Assembly (NCBI GenBank): GCA_963817885.1
Contig: CAWFQE010000002.1
Location: forward strand, 558,001 to 622,000
Reading direction: 5' to 3'
DNA length: 64,000 bases
From: CAVOHU01 sp963817885
GTDB lineage: Bacteria > Acidobacteriota > Vicinamibacteria > Vicinamibacterales > JAKQTR01
Made by a program: the position numbers and the translations under genes. How positions within the stretch are numbered: position 1 is the stretch's first letter; every line of letters starts with the position of its first letter. Under the pieces are notes generated by a model, which saw only the letters and a list, made by a program, of their open reading frames with translations, did not search any database and had not been told where the DNA came from. This document shows positions 55,659-62,747 of this stretch, one piece after another.

Positions 55659-55828
55659 GGCGCGAATCTTGGGGGTATCCGTCGAGGCATGCACTCTTTG
55701 CTGAGAATATGCCGGGATTCCCGGGTATCGGCGTCCCCACACTCGATGGTCGCCGCGCCCCCCCGACAGGCACCTCCAAGACCACCTGGGATCGTCCCAG
55801 GGCGCTTCGTTGACCGGAGGTTACGGGT

Positions 55829-56035
55829 ATGCCGAACGGGACCATCGCAAGGCTCCTCATTGACAAGGGATTTGGATTCATCCGCGACGAGAGCGGGATT
55901 GAGCACTTCTTCCACCGTAGTTCGGTGCGAGGCGCGGTGTTCGAGCTCCTGCGGGAAGGCCAGCGCGTGGAGTTCACGCAGGAGGAATCACAGAAGGGTC
56001 CCCGCGCGGGAGAAGTTCGCCTGATCGAAGGCTGA
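55829..56035 (+). CDS. Cold-shock domain protein
   Basis: 68-residue RNA/DNA chaperone of the CspA class. RNP1 is DKGFGFIRDESGIEHFFHRS near residue 12; RNP2-like residues follow in HFFHRSSV. ATG 55829 has GGAGG 8 bases upstream. The start MPNGTIARLLID replaces the usual MxxGTVKWFN, so it is a somewhat diverged member. Cold induction is likely from the long leader but unproven. Confidence 0.9.
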   Translation: MPNGTIARLLIDKGFGFIRDESGIEHFFHRSSVRGAVFELLREGQRVEFTQEESQKGPRAGEVRLIEG

Positions 56036-56199
56036 CGACCGCGTATCGGACAAGCCTCCCGGCTCCGCCACCGAACGGAGCCGGGCGACTGCCCCCTCTC
56101 GGCTGACCGGATCCGGACGTTACGACCTGGCCGGCATCCACCTTGTCGCCGCAGCGTATGACAGGCGCGTCTCGTGACGCGGTCCCGCGCTGCGCAGAT

Positions 56200-56227
56200 T
56201 TGTGCGCCCACCACTCAGCTGTATCAT
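56200..56227 (+). promoter_or_regulatory. Possible promoter of tRNA-Sec
   Basis: TTGTGC and TATCAT (5 of 6) with 16 bases between, about 110 bases before the tRNA. The rest of the 56036-56336 stretch shows nothing else I can support. Confidence 0.4.
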
Positions 56228-56336
56228 TAGTGTCACGCGGCGGGCATCGCCTCGTCTTGCCGGACCCGCACGGTAGAGTCACGGCCGGCATGAGGCCGGT
56301 TGAAGGTGCCGGCCAGCGCGGCTCGAGGTCGATCAC

Positions 56337-56434
56337 GGAAGCGAACGGGGCCCGGTGGCCCTCCCGGTCTTCAAAATCGGTCGCTCCCCGCCAAACGCGG
56401 GGGGGCTGGGTTCGACTCCCAGGCGCTTCCGCCA
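56337..56434 (+). tRNA. selC: tRNA-Sec (UCA)
   Basis: 98 bases, the length of selenocysteine tRNA. Acceptor GGAAGCG pairs with CGCTTCC; anticodon stem CCGGT/ATCGG encloses loop CTTCAAA, anticodon TCA, reading UGA. A long variable arm (CCCCGC, loop, GCGGGG) precedes the T arm CTGGGTTCGACTCCCAG; CCA is encoded at 56432-56434. The gene shows that the genome uses selenocysteine; selA, selB and selD are not in the window. Confidence 0.95.
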
Positions 56435-56515
56435 CTCGACTCGCAAGCGGGAACTGACGATGGCCGGATAGCTCGCTCATGGCAAGCCATTCGACTCGCA
56501 AGCGGGAACTGACGA
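56431..56515 (+). repeat. 30-base direct repeat starting at tRNA-Sec 3' end
   Basis: Bases 56431-56460 and 56486-56515 match at 29 of 30 positions. The first copy starts with the GCCA that ends the tRNA, so the second carries a copy of that end. 25 bases lie between the copies. It resembles the short duplications left by integration at tRNA genes, but no integrase is present. Confidence 0.75.
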
Positions 56516-56517
56516 CT

Positions 56518-56757
56518 CCAGGCTGGCGGCTGGCGGCTCGAGGCTTAGGGCCTGGGGCTCGAGGCTTGGGGCCGGTCCCGCGGCGAGCTACCGGTTCGGT
56601 CCTTCGGGCACGCCACGATGACGCCGTTTGATCTCTCAGTGCCCGATCGCCTCGAGCACCGCGGCCTACCGCTGAGGACGTGAGAGCCTCGCGCGGGCCA
56701 GGCCGTAGGCCCCAAGCCTCAGGCCTCAGGCCCCAAGCCCTAAGCCTCCAGCCGACC
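56518..56757. repeat. Imperfect inverted repeat of GGCT-rich units
   Basis: The left arm (56518-56573) repeats units such as GGCTCGAGGCTTAGGGCC; the right arm (56703-56757) reads the reverse complement with units GGCCCCAAGCCTCAGGCC. The arms match well and are about 130 bases apart. The right arm ends 9 bases from the stop of the KAS III gene. This fills the gap between tRNA-Sec and that gene. Confidence 0.7.
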
Positions 56758-56765
56758 TGAGCCTT

Positions 56766-57836
56766 TCACACCCTGATCAGCGTCGCCCCCCAGCTCATGC
56801 CCGCCCCGAAGGCCACGCACAGCACCAGGTCGCCCTCGACAATGCGGCCGGAACGCACGCACTCGTCCCAGAGCAGCGGGATCGTCGCCGCTGTCGTGTT
56901 GCCGTAACGCTGGATGTTGTGCAGCACCTTGCTGTCGGGCAGCTCGAGCCATTTCTGCACGTACTCGTTGATCCGGAGGTTCGCCTGGTGCATCAGCACC
57001 ATCTTGAGATCGCCAATCTGGAGGTGGTTCCGATCGAGGATCTGCCGGGCGACCTCGGTCATCCTCGTCGTCGCCATCTTGAAAACGTAGCGGCCATCCA
57101 TCACGGGGAACTGCTCGCCTCGCTTCAGCATGGCCTCGTCCACGTAGGGCCGGTACTTCGATCCGACGCCCGGCACGCATAGCCGCTCCCACGCCGCTCC
57201 GTCGGCACAGATGATCTGATCGATGACGCCCCGGTCGCCGCCCTCCTCGGCCCTCAGCACCAGGGCCGCCGCGCCGTCACCGAACAGCACCGCCAGGTGG
57301 CGCACTGACGTCGTGTAGTCCCACTCGTCCTGCGGGATCGGCGTGTCGGCGGCGCCCATCAGCCTCGCCCAGCTCGCCGGCCCGTAGGGCGAGAACATCG
57401 TGTGCACCTCGGCGCCAACCAGCAGCACCGTGCGCGCGAGACCCGCGCGGATGTGGGCGTCGCACAACTGCATGCCGTACACGAACCCGACGCACTGCTG
57501 CCGGATGTCGAAGCACGGGATCGTCCGCAGCCCGAGCCGATGCTGGAGCAGCCCCCCGTTGCCGGGCATGTAGTGATCGGGCGTCATGGTGGCAAAGACG
57601 ACCAGGTCGATGTCGTCCGGGCCGAGGTGCGCTGCGTCGAGCGCGCGTCGCGCGGCGCCTTCGGCCAGATCGAGCGTCGAGGTGCCCGGGGTGACATAGT
57701 GGCGGGTCTGGACGCCGGTGCGCTCTCGGATCCAGGCGTCGGTTGTGTCCATCACGGTCGCCAGCAGGTCGTTGGTGACGATGTTGGGCGGGATCTCCGA
57801 GCCGCTGCCAATGATGACGGTACGAGGATGAGTCAT
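56766..57836 (-). CDS. fabH: 3-oxoacyl-ACP synthase III (KAS III, FabH-like)
   Basis: Condenses an acyl-CoA with malonyl-ACP at the start of fatty acid synthesis. 356 residues, a little longer than E. coli FabH. Triad: Cys in FDIRQQCVGFVYGMQLCDAH near residue 114, His in VLMHQANLRINEYVQKWLEL near 283, Asn in HNIQRYGNTTAATIPLLWDE near 313. GSGSEIPPNIVTNDLLATVM at the N-terminus is regular. No other fab gene is near, so a specialised starter-unit role is possible. Ribosome site weak. The Sfp-type PPTase elsewhere in the window could serve the same route. Confidence 0.92.
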   Translation of the reverse strand: MTHPRTVIIGSGSEIPPNIVTNDLLATVMDTTDAWIRERTGVQTRHYVTPGTSTLDLAEGAARRALDAAHLGPDDIDLVVFATMTPDHYMPGNGGLLQHRLGLRTIPCFDIRQQCVGFVYGMQLCDAHIRAGLARTVLLVGAEVHTMFSPYGPASWARLMGAADTPIPQDEWDYTTSVRHLAVLFGDGAAALVLRAEEGGDRGVIDQIICADGAAWERLCVPGVGSKYRPYVDEAMLKRGEQFPVMDGRYVFKMATTRMTEVARQILDRNHLQIGDLKMVLMHQANLRINEYVQKWLELPDSKVLHNIQRYGNTTAATIPLLWDECVRSGRIVEGDLVLCVAFGAGMSWGATLIRV

Positions 57837-58179
57837 GGTTGATGAATGACGTTCGGCCCGCCGGATACGCGGCGGCGTTGAATCCGGTACTAATCCTCAG
57901 CGATTCAGCGCCTGCCGGTCAAGGCGCCCGGCGGCCTGCGATCCCGCACGCGCAATCGCCGCACGGGGTCCAGGGGCCACGGTGTGTGCGCGGGCCCTCG
58001 AACCGCAGGCTGCGTCCGATTCAGCCGGATGCCGCTTTGGCCTCTCATCAGCAGCGGGCCGGGCAGCGGGGCTCGGGAAAATCCGGCCCGTCGCGCAACC
58101 CGCGCCCCCAGGTTGGCCGTAGATCGGTGATAATGCGTCCGCGCCAACTCGCGGACCTGGCGCAAAGGCGGAGTGACGT
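57837..58179. other. Intergenic stretch without a supported gene
   Basis: 343 bases between the divergent fabH and nfeD starts. It should hold promoters for both, but I see no convincing -35/-10 pair. Short frames on both strands have shadow-like, Arg/Pro-rich composition. Confidence 0.5.
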
Positions 58180-58614
58180 ATGCTCTGGTGGCAATGGGCG
58201 GTCGCCGGCCTGGCCCTGATCGCGATGGAGATGCTGACCCCGGGCGGCTTCTTCCTCATGTTCTTCGGCTTCGGCGCCCTGGTGGTCGGCGCGCTGGTCG
58301 GCCTCGACGTGATCGACACGCTGTGGGTGCAATGGCTCGCCTTCTCGATCGTCTCCATCGTGAGCCTGGTGCTGTTCCGCAACCCGCTGCTGCGCTGGGT
58401 GAAACAGCACAGCGGCGAGCCCAGGGCCGTCGACACCCTGGTAGGCGAAACGGTCATGGCGTCCGAGGATCTCGCGCCCGGTGCGATTGGCCGCGCCGAG
58501 CTTCGCGGCACGACCTGGCAGGCGCGCAACGCCGGCGACAGGGTGATCGCGGCGGGGACGCGCTGCCTCGTGGTGCAGGTCGACGAGCTGGTGATCTCGA
58601 TCAAACCCGAGTGA
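58180..58614 (+). CDS. NfeD-family membrane protein
   Basis: 144 residues. Membrane segments WAVAGLALIAMEMLTPGGFF, FGALVVGALVGLDVIDTLWV and WLAFSIVSIVSLVLFRNPLL are followed by an OB-fold domain (DTLVGETVMASEDLAPGAIG; GTTWQARNAGDRVIAAGTRC; VVQVDELVISIKPE). NfeD proteins pair with SPFH/stomatin-like proteins, and the paraslipin gene lies 78 bases downstream. ATG 58180 has GGAG 7 bases upstream. The last codons and downstream ribosome site are duplicated in the gap. Confidence 0.9.
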   Translation: MLWWQWAVAGLALIAMEMLTPGGFFLMFFGFGALVVGALVGLDVIDTLWVQWLAFSIVSIVSLVLFRNPLLRWVKQHSGEPRAVDTLVGETVMASEDLAPGAIGRAELRGTTWQARNAGDRVIAAGTRCLVVQVDELVISIKPE

Positions 58615-58689
58615 GGTGAGTCCTGTCCGCCGGGTCCCTGAAGTGCATCGGGCAATGTGGGTGATCTCGATCAACCCCGAGTGAGGTGA
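58590..58689 (+). repeat. Duplicated nfeD end and ribosome site
   Basis: Bases 58590-58619 (last codons and stop of nfeD plus GAGGTGA) recur at 58660-58689 with one mismatch, 70 bases apart. The second copy supplies the ribosome site of the paraslipin gene, 3 bases before ATG 58693. Confidence 0.85.
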
Positions 58690-58692
58690 TTC

Positions 58693-59625
58693 ATGAGCGG
58701 TGCGCTCGTCGTCATGTTCTTCCTCGCGCTCCTCGTCATCATTGTCATCGCGAAGACGGCCGTCGTCGTGCCGCAGCAGAGCGCGTACGTCGTGGAGCGG
58801 CTCGGGAAGTTCTCGGCCATCATCAGCGCGGGCTTTCACGTGCTGCTGCCGTTCGTGGACGTGATCCGCTACCGGCACACGCTCAAGGAACAGTCGATCG
58901 ACATCCCGGCGCAGGTGTGCATCACGCGCGACAACGTGCAGGTCGGCGTCGACGGCATCCTGTACCTGAAGGTGCTGAACCCGGAGCGCGCGTCCTACGG
59001 GATTGCCGACTACCTGTTCGCGATCATCCAGCTGGCGCAGACGACGCTGCGAAGCGAGATCGGCAAGATCGATCTCGACCGGACCTTCGAGGAGCGGAGC
59101 AACATCAACATCGCGGTCGTCACCGAGCTCGACAAGGCCTCTGAAGCGTGGGGCGTGAAGGTGCTGCGGTACGAGATCAAGAACATCACGCCGCCGGTCG
59201 ACGTGCTCGCCGCGATGGAGAAACAGATGCGCGCCGAGCGGGAGAAGCGGGCCGTCATCCTGACATCCGAGGGCGCGCGCGACGCCAACATCAACAACGC
59301 GGAGGGCGACAAGCAGCAGGTGATCAAGGCGTCGGAGGCCCACAAGCAGAAGCAGATCAACGAAGCCGAGGGCCAGGCCGCGGCCATCCTCGCCGTGGCG
59401 ACGGCGACCGCCGAGGGCATCCGCCGGGTCGCGGAAGCCATCGAGGTGGACGGCGGCGTGCAGGCCGTGCAGCTGCGTGTGGCCGAGCAATACATCACGC
59501 AGCTTGGTCAGCTGGTGGCCGGCTCGACCAATCTCGTCCTGCCGGCCAATATCTCCGATGTCGGGTCGATGGTCGCGCTGGCCATGAACGTGTTCAAGCA
59601 GCAGGCAGCGGGGCCGAAGAGCTAG
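58693..59625 (+). CDS. SPFH-domain protein, paraslipin type
   Basis: 310 residues. N-terminal segment ALVVMFFLALLVIIVIAKTA, then the band-7 domain VVPQQSAYVVERLGKFSAII and TLKEQSIDIPAQVCITRDNV, with ERSNINIAVVTELDKASEAW and VLRYEIKNITPPVDVLAAME typical of slipins. The coiled coil MRAEREKRAVILTSEGARDA is followed by the C-terminal oligomerisation region. Forms membrane microdomain scaffolds with NfeD. The ribosome site GAGGTGA is in a duplicated segment. The TAG stop is followed by a GGCT repeat. Confidence 0.92.
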   Translation: MSGALVVMFFLALLVIIVIAKTAVVVPQQSAYVVERLGKFSAIISAGFHVLLPFVDVIRYRHTLKEQSIDIPAQVCITRDNVQVGVDGILYLKVLNPERASYGIADYLFAIIQLAQTTLRSEIGKIDLDRTFEERSNINIAVVTELDKASEAWGVKVLRYEIKNITPPVDVLAAMEKQMRAEREKRAVILTSEGARDANINNAEGDKQQVIKASEAHKQKQINEAEGQAAAILAVATATAEGIRRVAEAIEVDGGVQAVQLRVAEQYITQLGQLVAGSTNLVLPANISDVGSMVALAMNVFKQQAAGPKS

Positions 59626-59639
59626 GAAGGTTGGACCCG

Positions 59640-59690
59640 GCTTAAGGCTTGAGGCTGGAGGCTGGAGGCTCGAGGCCGGTGGCCGGCGGC
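59640..59690 (+). repeat. GGCT-unit repeat after the paraslipin gene
   Basis: Tandem units of about 7 bases (GGCTTGA, GGCTGGA, GGCTGGA, GGCTCGA, GGCCGG) start 14 bases past the stop. The remaining 59691-60023 shows no gene I can support; 13 bases before the next start is a CAGGAG ribosome site. Confidence 0.7.
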
Positions 59691-60023
59691 GCCACCAGCG
59701 AGCAGACAATCTTCCGACAGAGTCGGCCATCACGTGGTGGGTTTCCGAATCGGCCCCGTGCGCTGGCGCCCGCGTTTGCTGCGGAATATGGCTCATCGGC
59801 CGCCAGTCGCCCCTTTCGACCCGTCTCGCCAGCCCGGATCTTCACGACCGGCTGAGGCCTGGCCCCTGGAACCCGAAGCTGGTTTCACGCGTCCACACTG
59901 AACGCGGGAACTCCGCTTCGTTCAGAGCGATTGCCGCCCATCAGAGTGGCGCGATGGCTTCCTCCCGAAGCAGAGTCGACCTTGGTAATCCGATAACTTC
60001 GGTCAGATAACCAGGAGCATGGA

Positions 60024-60557
60024 ATGAGGAAGACATCTCTGTTGTTGGCGATGTGCGTCCTCTCGGTGGCGGTGATCGCCCAGGAGGGAGCCCCGAAAGG
60101 ACCCGCCGCGGCCGCAGCAGTCGAGTACATCTGTCCGATGTATTGCACCGACGATGTGTCGTCGACGCCGGCGAAATGCCGCATCTGCGGGATGGACATG
60201 GTGGACCGGCAGATCGTCGAGCACCCGAAGGACTACCGGATCGTCGCTCCGCGTGATGCCCTCACGAAGATCAAGGCCGACGGGACCATCGTCCTGCTCG
60301 ACGTGAGATCAAAGTCGGAATACAACGACGAGCTCGGGCACCTCGACCACTCCATTCTCATTCCGATCGATGAACTGGAAGCGAGGGCGGGAGAACTCGA
60401 GCAGTCCAGAAGCAGGACCATCTTCGTGTATTGCAGTCACGGGATCCGCAGTGCCCGCGCCGCGAAGCTCCTCACGAAGGACGGATTCTCGGTGTTCAGC
60501 ATCATGGGAGGCTTGACGAAGTGGAACCAGGACGGCCTCCCCGTCGTGCGACAGTGA
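60024..60557 (+). CDS. Exported protein with metal-binding and rhodanese domains
   Basis: 177 residues. Signal peptide (LLLAMCVLSVAVIAQEGAP), a heavy-metal-binding motif (YICPMYCTDDVSSTPAKCRI, then CGMDMVDRQ) as in copper-efflux proteins, then a rhodanese domain: TIVLLDVRSKSEYNDELGHL, the active Cys in VYCSHGIRSARAAKLLTKDG, and SIMGGLTKWNQDGLPVV. Sulfur transfer to a thiol acceptor in the periplasm, tied to metal (Cu or Zn) binding, is inferred from the fusion. ATG 60024 has AGGAG 7 bases upstream. Confidence 0.88.
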   Translation: MRKTSLLLAMCVLSVAVIAQEGAPKGPAAAAAVEYICPMYCTDDVSSTPAKCRICGMDMVDRQIVEHPKDYRIVAPRDALTKIKADGTIVLLDVRSKSEYNDELGHLDHSILIPIDELEARAGELEQSRSRTIFVYCSHGIRSARAAKLLTKDGFSVFSIMGGLTKWNQDGLPVVRQ

Positions 60558-60628
60558 CGCGCGGAGATGAGGTGAGAGCTCGTTTCGTGCAGCCAGGGCT
60601 AGCCGGCGCGCAGAGCGCCCGGCCGCCA

Positions 60629-60757
60629 GCCGCCAGCTTGTCCTGAGCGAGTATCGCGAGTCGAAGGGCCGCCAGCTCGTCCTGAGCGAGCACCCTTCGA
60701 CGAACTCAGGGTGGCCCGAGGCACTCGAGGGCCATCGCGAGTCGAAGGGCCGCCAGC
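60629..60757. repeat. Repeat cluster with direct and inverted copies
   Basis: Two pairs of direct repeats: 23 bases at 60629 and 60668 (one mismatch), and 24 bases at 60653 and 60734 (identical). An inverted segment (CCCTTCGACGAACTCAGGG, about 60693-60711) resembles REP-like elements common in environmental genomes. It ends 8 bases before the stop of the PLC-like gene. Confidence 0.75.
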
Positions 60758-60764
60758 CGTTGGA

Positions 60765-62667
60765 TCAGAACGTCAACCGGCTGTCGAAGGTGACTCGCAG
60801 GAACATCATGTAACGCTCTCCGGGCCGGAGCGTGCCTCCTACACCACCGATGGGCCGCACGCGCGTGGTGCGCTCGTAGCCGAAACCGGTCTGGATCACG
60901 AAGGTCGAGACCTGCTTGCCGGAAAACGCCCGCAGGAGCCGCCCTTCCAGGACCGGGAATTCCCAACCGATCGACTTCATTTGGTACACCATGGGAATGC
61001 CGTATCCCGAGGGGACGACCGGCAGGATCGTCACCGCGTCGGGACCTCCCAGGTAGCCGTAGAGCGTGAGCCCGACCTCGCGCCCCAGGATGAACTGGAA
61101 GCGGCCAGCCGGGGTGCGGAACCCGGCCTGCCAGGGAATGGCACCGCCGTTCACGGCGCCGATCACCATCCCGTCGAGTGCCTTCGGCGCGGCGAGTGCC
61201 AGGATCGGCGCCGCCACGACGAGATCGCCCGGAACGAGCCAGAACGGAACCCGGACCCGCATCGAGATCGCGCTGCGCGAAGGAATCAGGATCTGGGATC
61301 CGACCGGCGTGTCCCTGCCGCAGTGACCGCCGCAGACGAAGCCCTCCGAGTTTCGCACCAGCAGTCCCGCCTCCGCCCAGAGCTGACCATCTCCGGACGG
61401 GCCCGTCAGCGACTCGAGTCCGAATCCTGCCCTGGCCGACAGGGTCAGCGACGCCGCATCCACCCAGGCGCCTGGCGACCAGGTGCCCCGGGTTTCTCCG
61501 ATGGATCCCCCTGCCGCCACGCCGACAAACGATCCGATGTCGGCCCTGTAGCGTGGCAGCGACGCCGGTCCGGGGCCAAGGCCCGGAACGGGCGTGTAGG
61601 GCACGGCCACAGCCAGCAGGGCTAGCGCCTCGCTGCTGAAGTTCTGCGCGGGCATCTTGACGGACCGGCAGATATTGAACGACGTGTCCGCGCGCGCCTG
61701 GTCGAGGTCGAATCCCGACAGGCCCGACGCGATGCGAGAGGAGGGATCGGTCGCCTCGAGGAACTGCGCCAGGCTGATTTCGACCACGCGCGCCGCCTGA
61801 TCGAGACCCTCAGGCCGAAGGTAACCGTCACCGTAGAGAATGAACGGCGTGTTCTGCCAGTCGCTCGCTTCGAGCCCGTGGAGGTTGTAGTAGTCGTGCG
61901 TGCCCTTCCGCTCGGCAGCGTCGCCCCAGGATCCGACCGTGTGTCCGGCTGCGAAGGCATCTTCGAGAAAGTGCAGTGCGAAGGCTTCAGCGGAAAGCGC
62001 CAGGCGGGCAATCCCGGGCCTGTCTTCCGGACGTGTCGACGGATCTCCCCAGGCCACAGCCAGTCGCAGCGCGGCCGCGTGGTAGGTGAGGTAGACCCCG
62101 AGCGCGTTGGCCGGCGCCGCGGGCGACAGCACTTCGGCCACGTACGCTTGCGCGTCGCGGCCCGTCCGGGTGCGGGGCAGGAGGAAGTGCGCACTGCTGG
62201 CGTTGGCCCGCGAGCTGTACTTGCGGATCGTTCAGCTCCAGCAGCTGGTCACACCTGGTCAGCGGCCAGGCACGCTGGGCGTCATTCCTGGCGGAGGCGA
62301 GTTTCGCGTCGAGATCAGCCGCCACCCGCGCGACTTTGAGGACCCAGTCGGTGTCGAGCGCGGTGTGAAGAAGGTCCGCCGCGGAACAGGAGTGGTCGCC
62401 CGCGATGGCTGGCCAGGCGGCCAGATCAATGCAGCCGGGGGCAGGAACCTGGCTCGCCTGCGACGGCGCGGCGCAGAGGCGCGCTTCGTGGCCGACCCTG
62501 GCGTCGGCCCACAGCTTCGCGAGCAACTCGACCCGCTGCGGGGAGAGCCTCTTGATGCCTTCGCCCGTAATATTGCGGTGCTCCGGGTAGACCCAGGCGC
62601 GCGCAATTCCAGGGAGTACCAGCCACACGAGCACCAGGGCCGCGGTGCGTGACAAAGCTCGGGTCAT
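60765..62667 (-). pseudogene. Zn-phospholipase C / S1-P1 nuclease-like exported protein, frameshifted
   Basis: One gene in two frames. ATG 62667 opens a signal (RTAALVLVWLVLPGIARAWV) and WVYPEHRNITGEGIKRLSPQ, in frame to DQLLELNDP. One base is missing near 62225; restoring it gives RKYSSRANASSAHFLLPRTR and then VLSPAAPANALGVYLTYHAA in the second frame. HFLEDAFAAGHTVGSWGDAA carries the His/Asp metal pattern of Zn-dependent PLC and S1/P1 nucleases. The last 250 residues look beta-rich, perhaps an outer-membrane barrel ending RYMMFLRVTFDSRLTF. Substrate unknown. Confidence 0.75.
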
Positions 62668-62747
62668 ATCCCCCTTCTGCCCGGACGTTCAGGAGGCGCC
62701 AGCGCGAATGTTACCCCGAACCTGGATTCCGCGACGACGCGCGCGGC

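Noticed and set aside
57839..58219. Gene on the plus strand upstream of nfeD
   Set aside because: Pro/Arg-rich composition, no ribosome site, overlaps the well-supported nfeD start.
59642..59855. Small frames on both strands after the paraslipin gene
   Set aside because: They run through the GGCT repeat and look like its translation.
28126..62667. Selenoprotein explanation for the broken genes
   Set aside because: The breaks are frame changes, not in-frame TGA codons.
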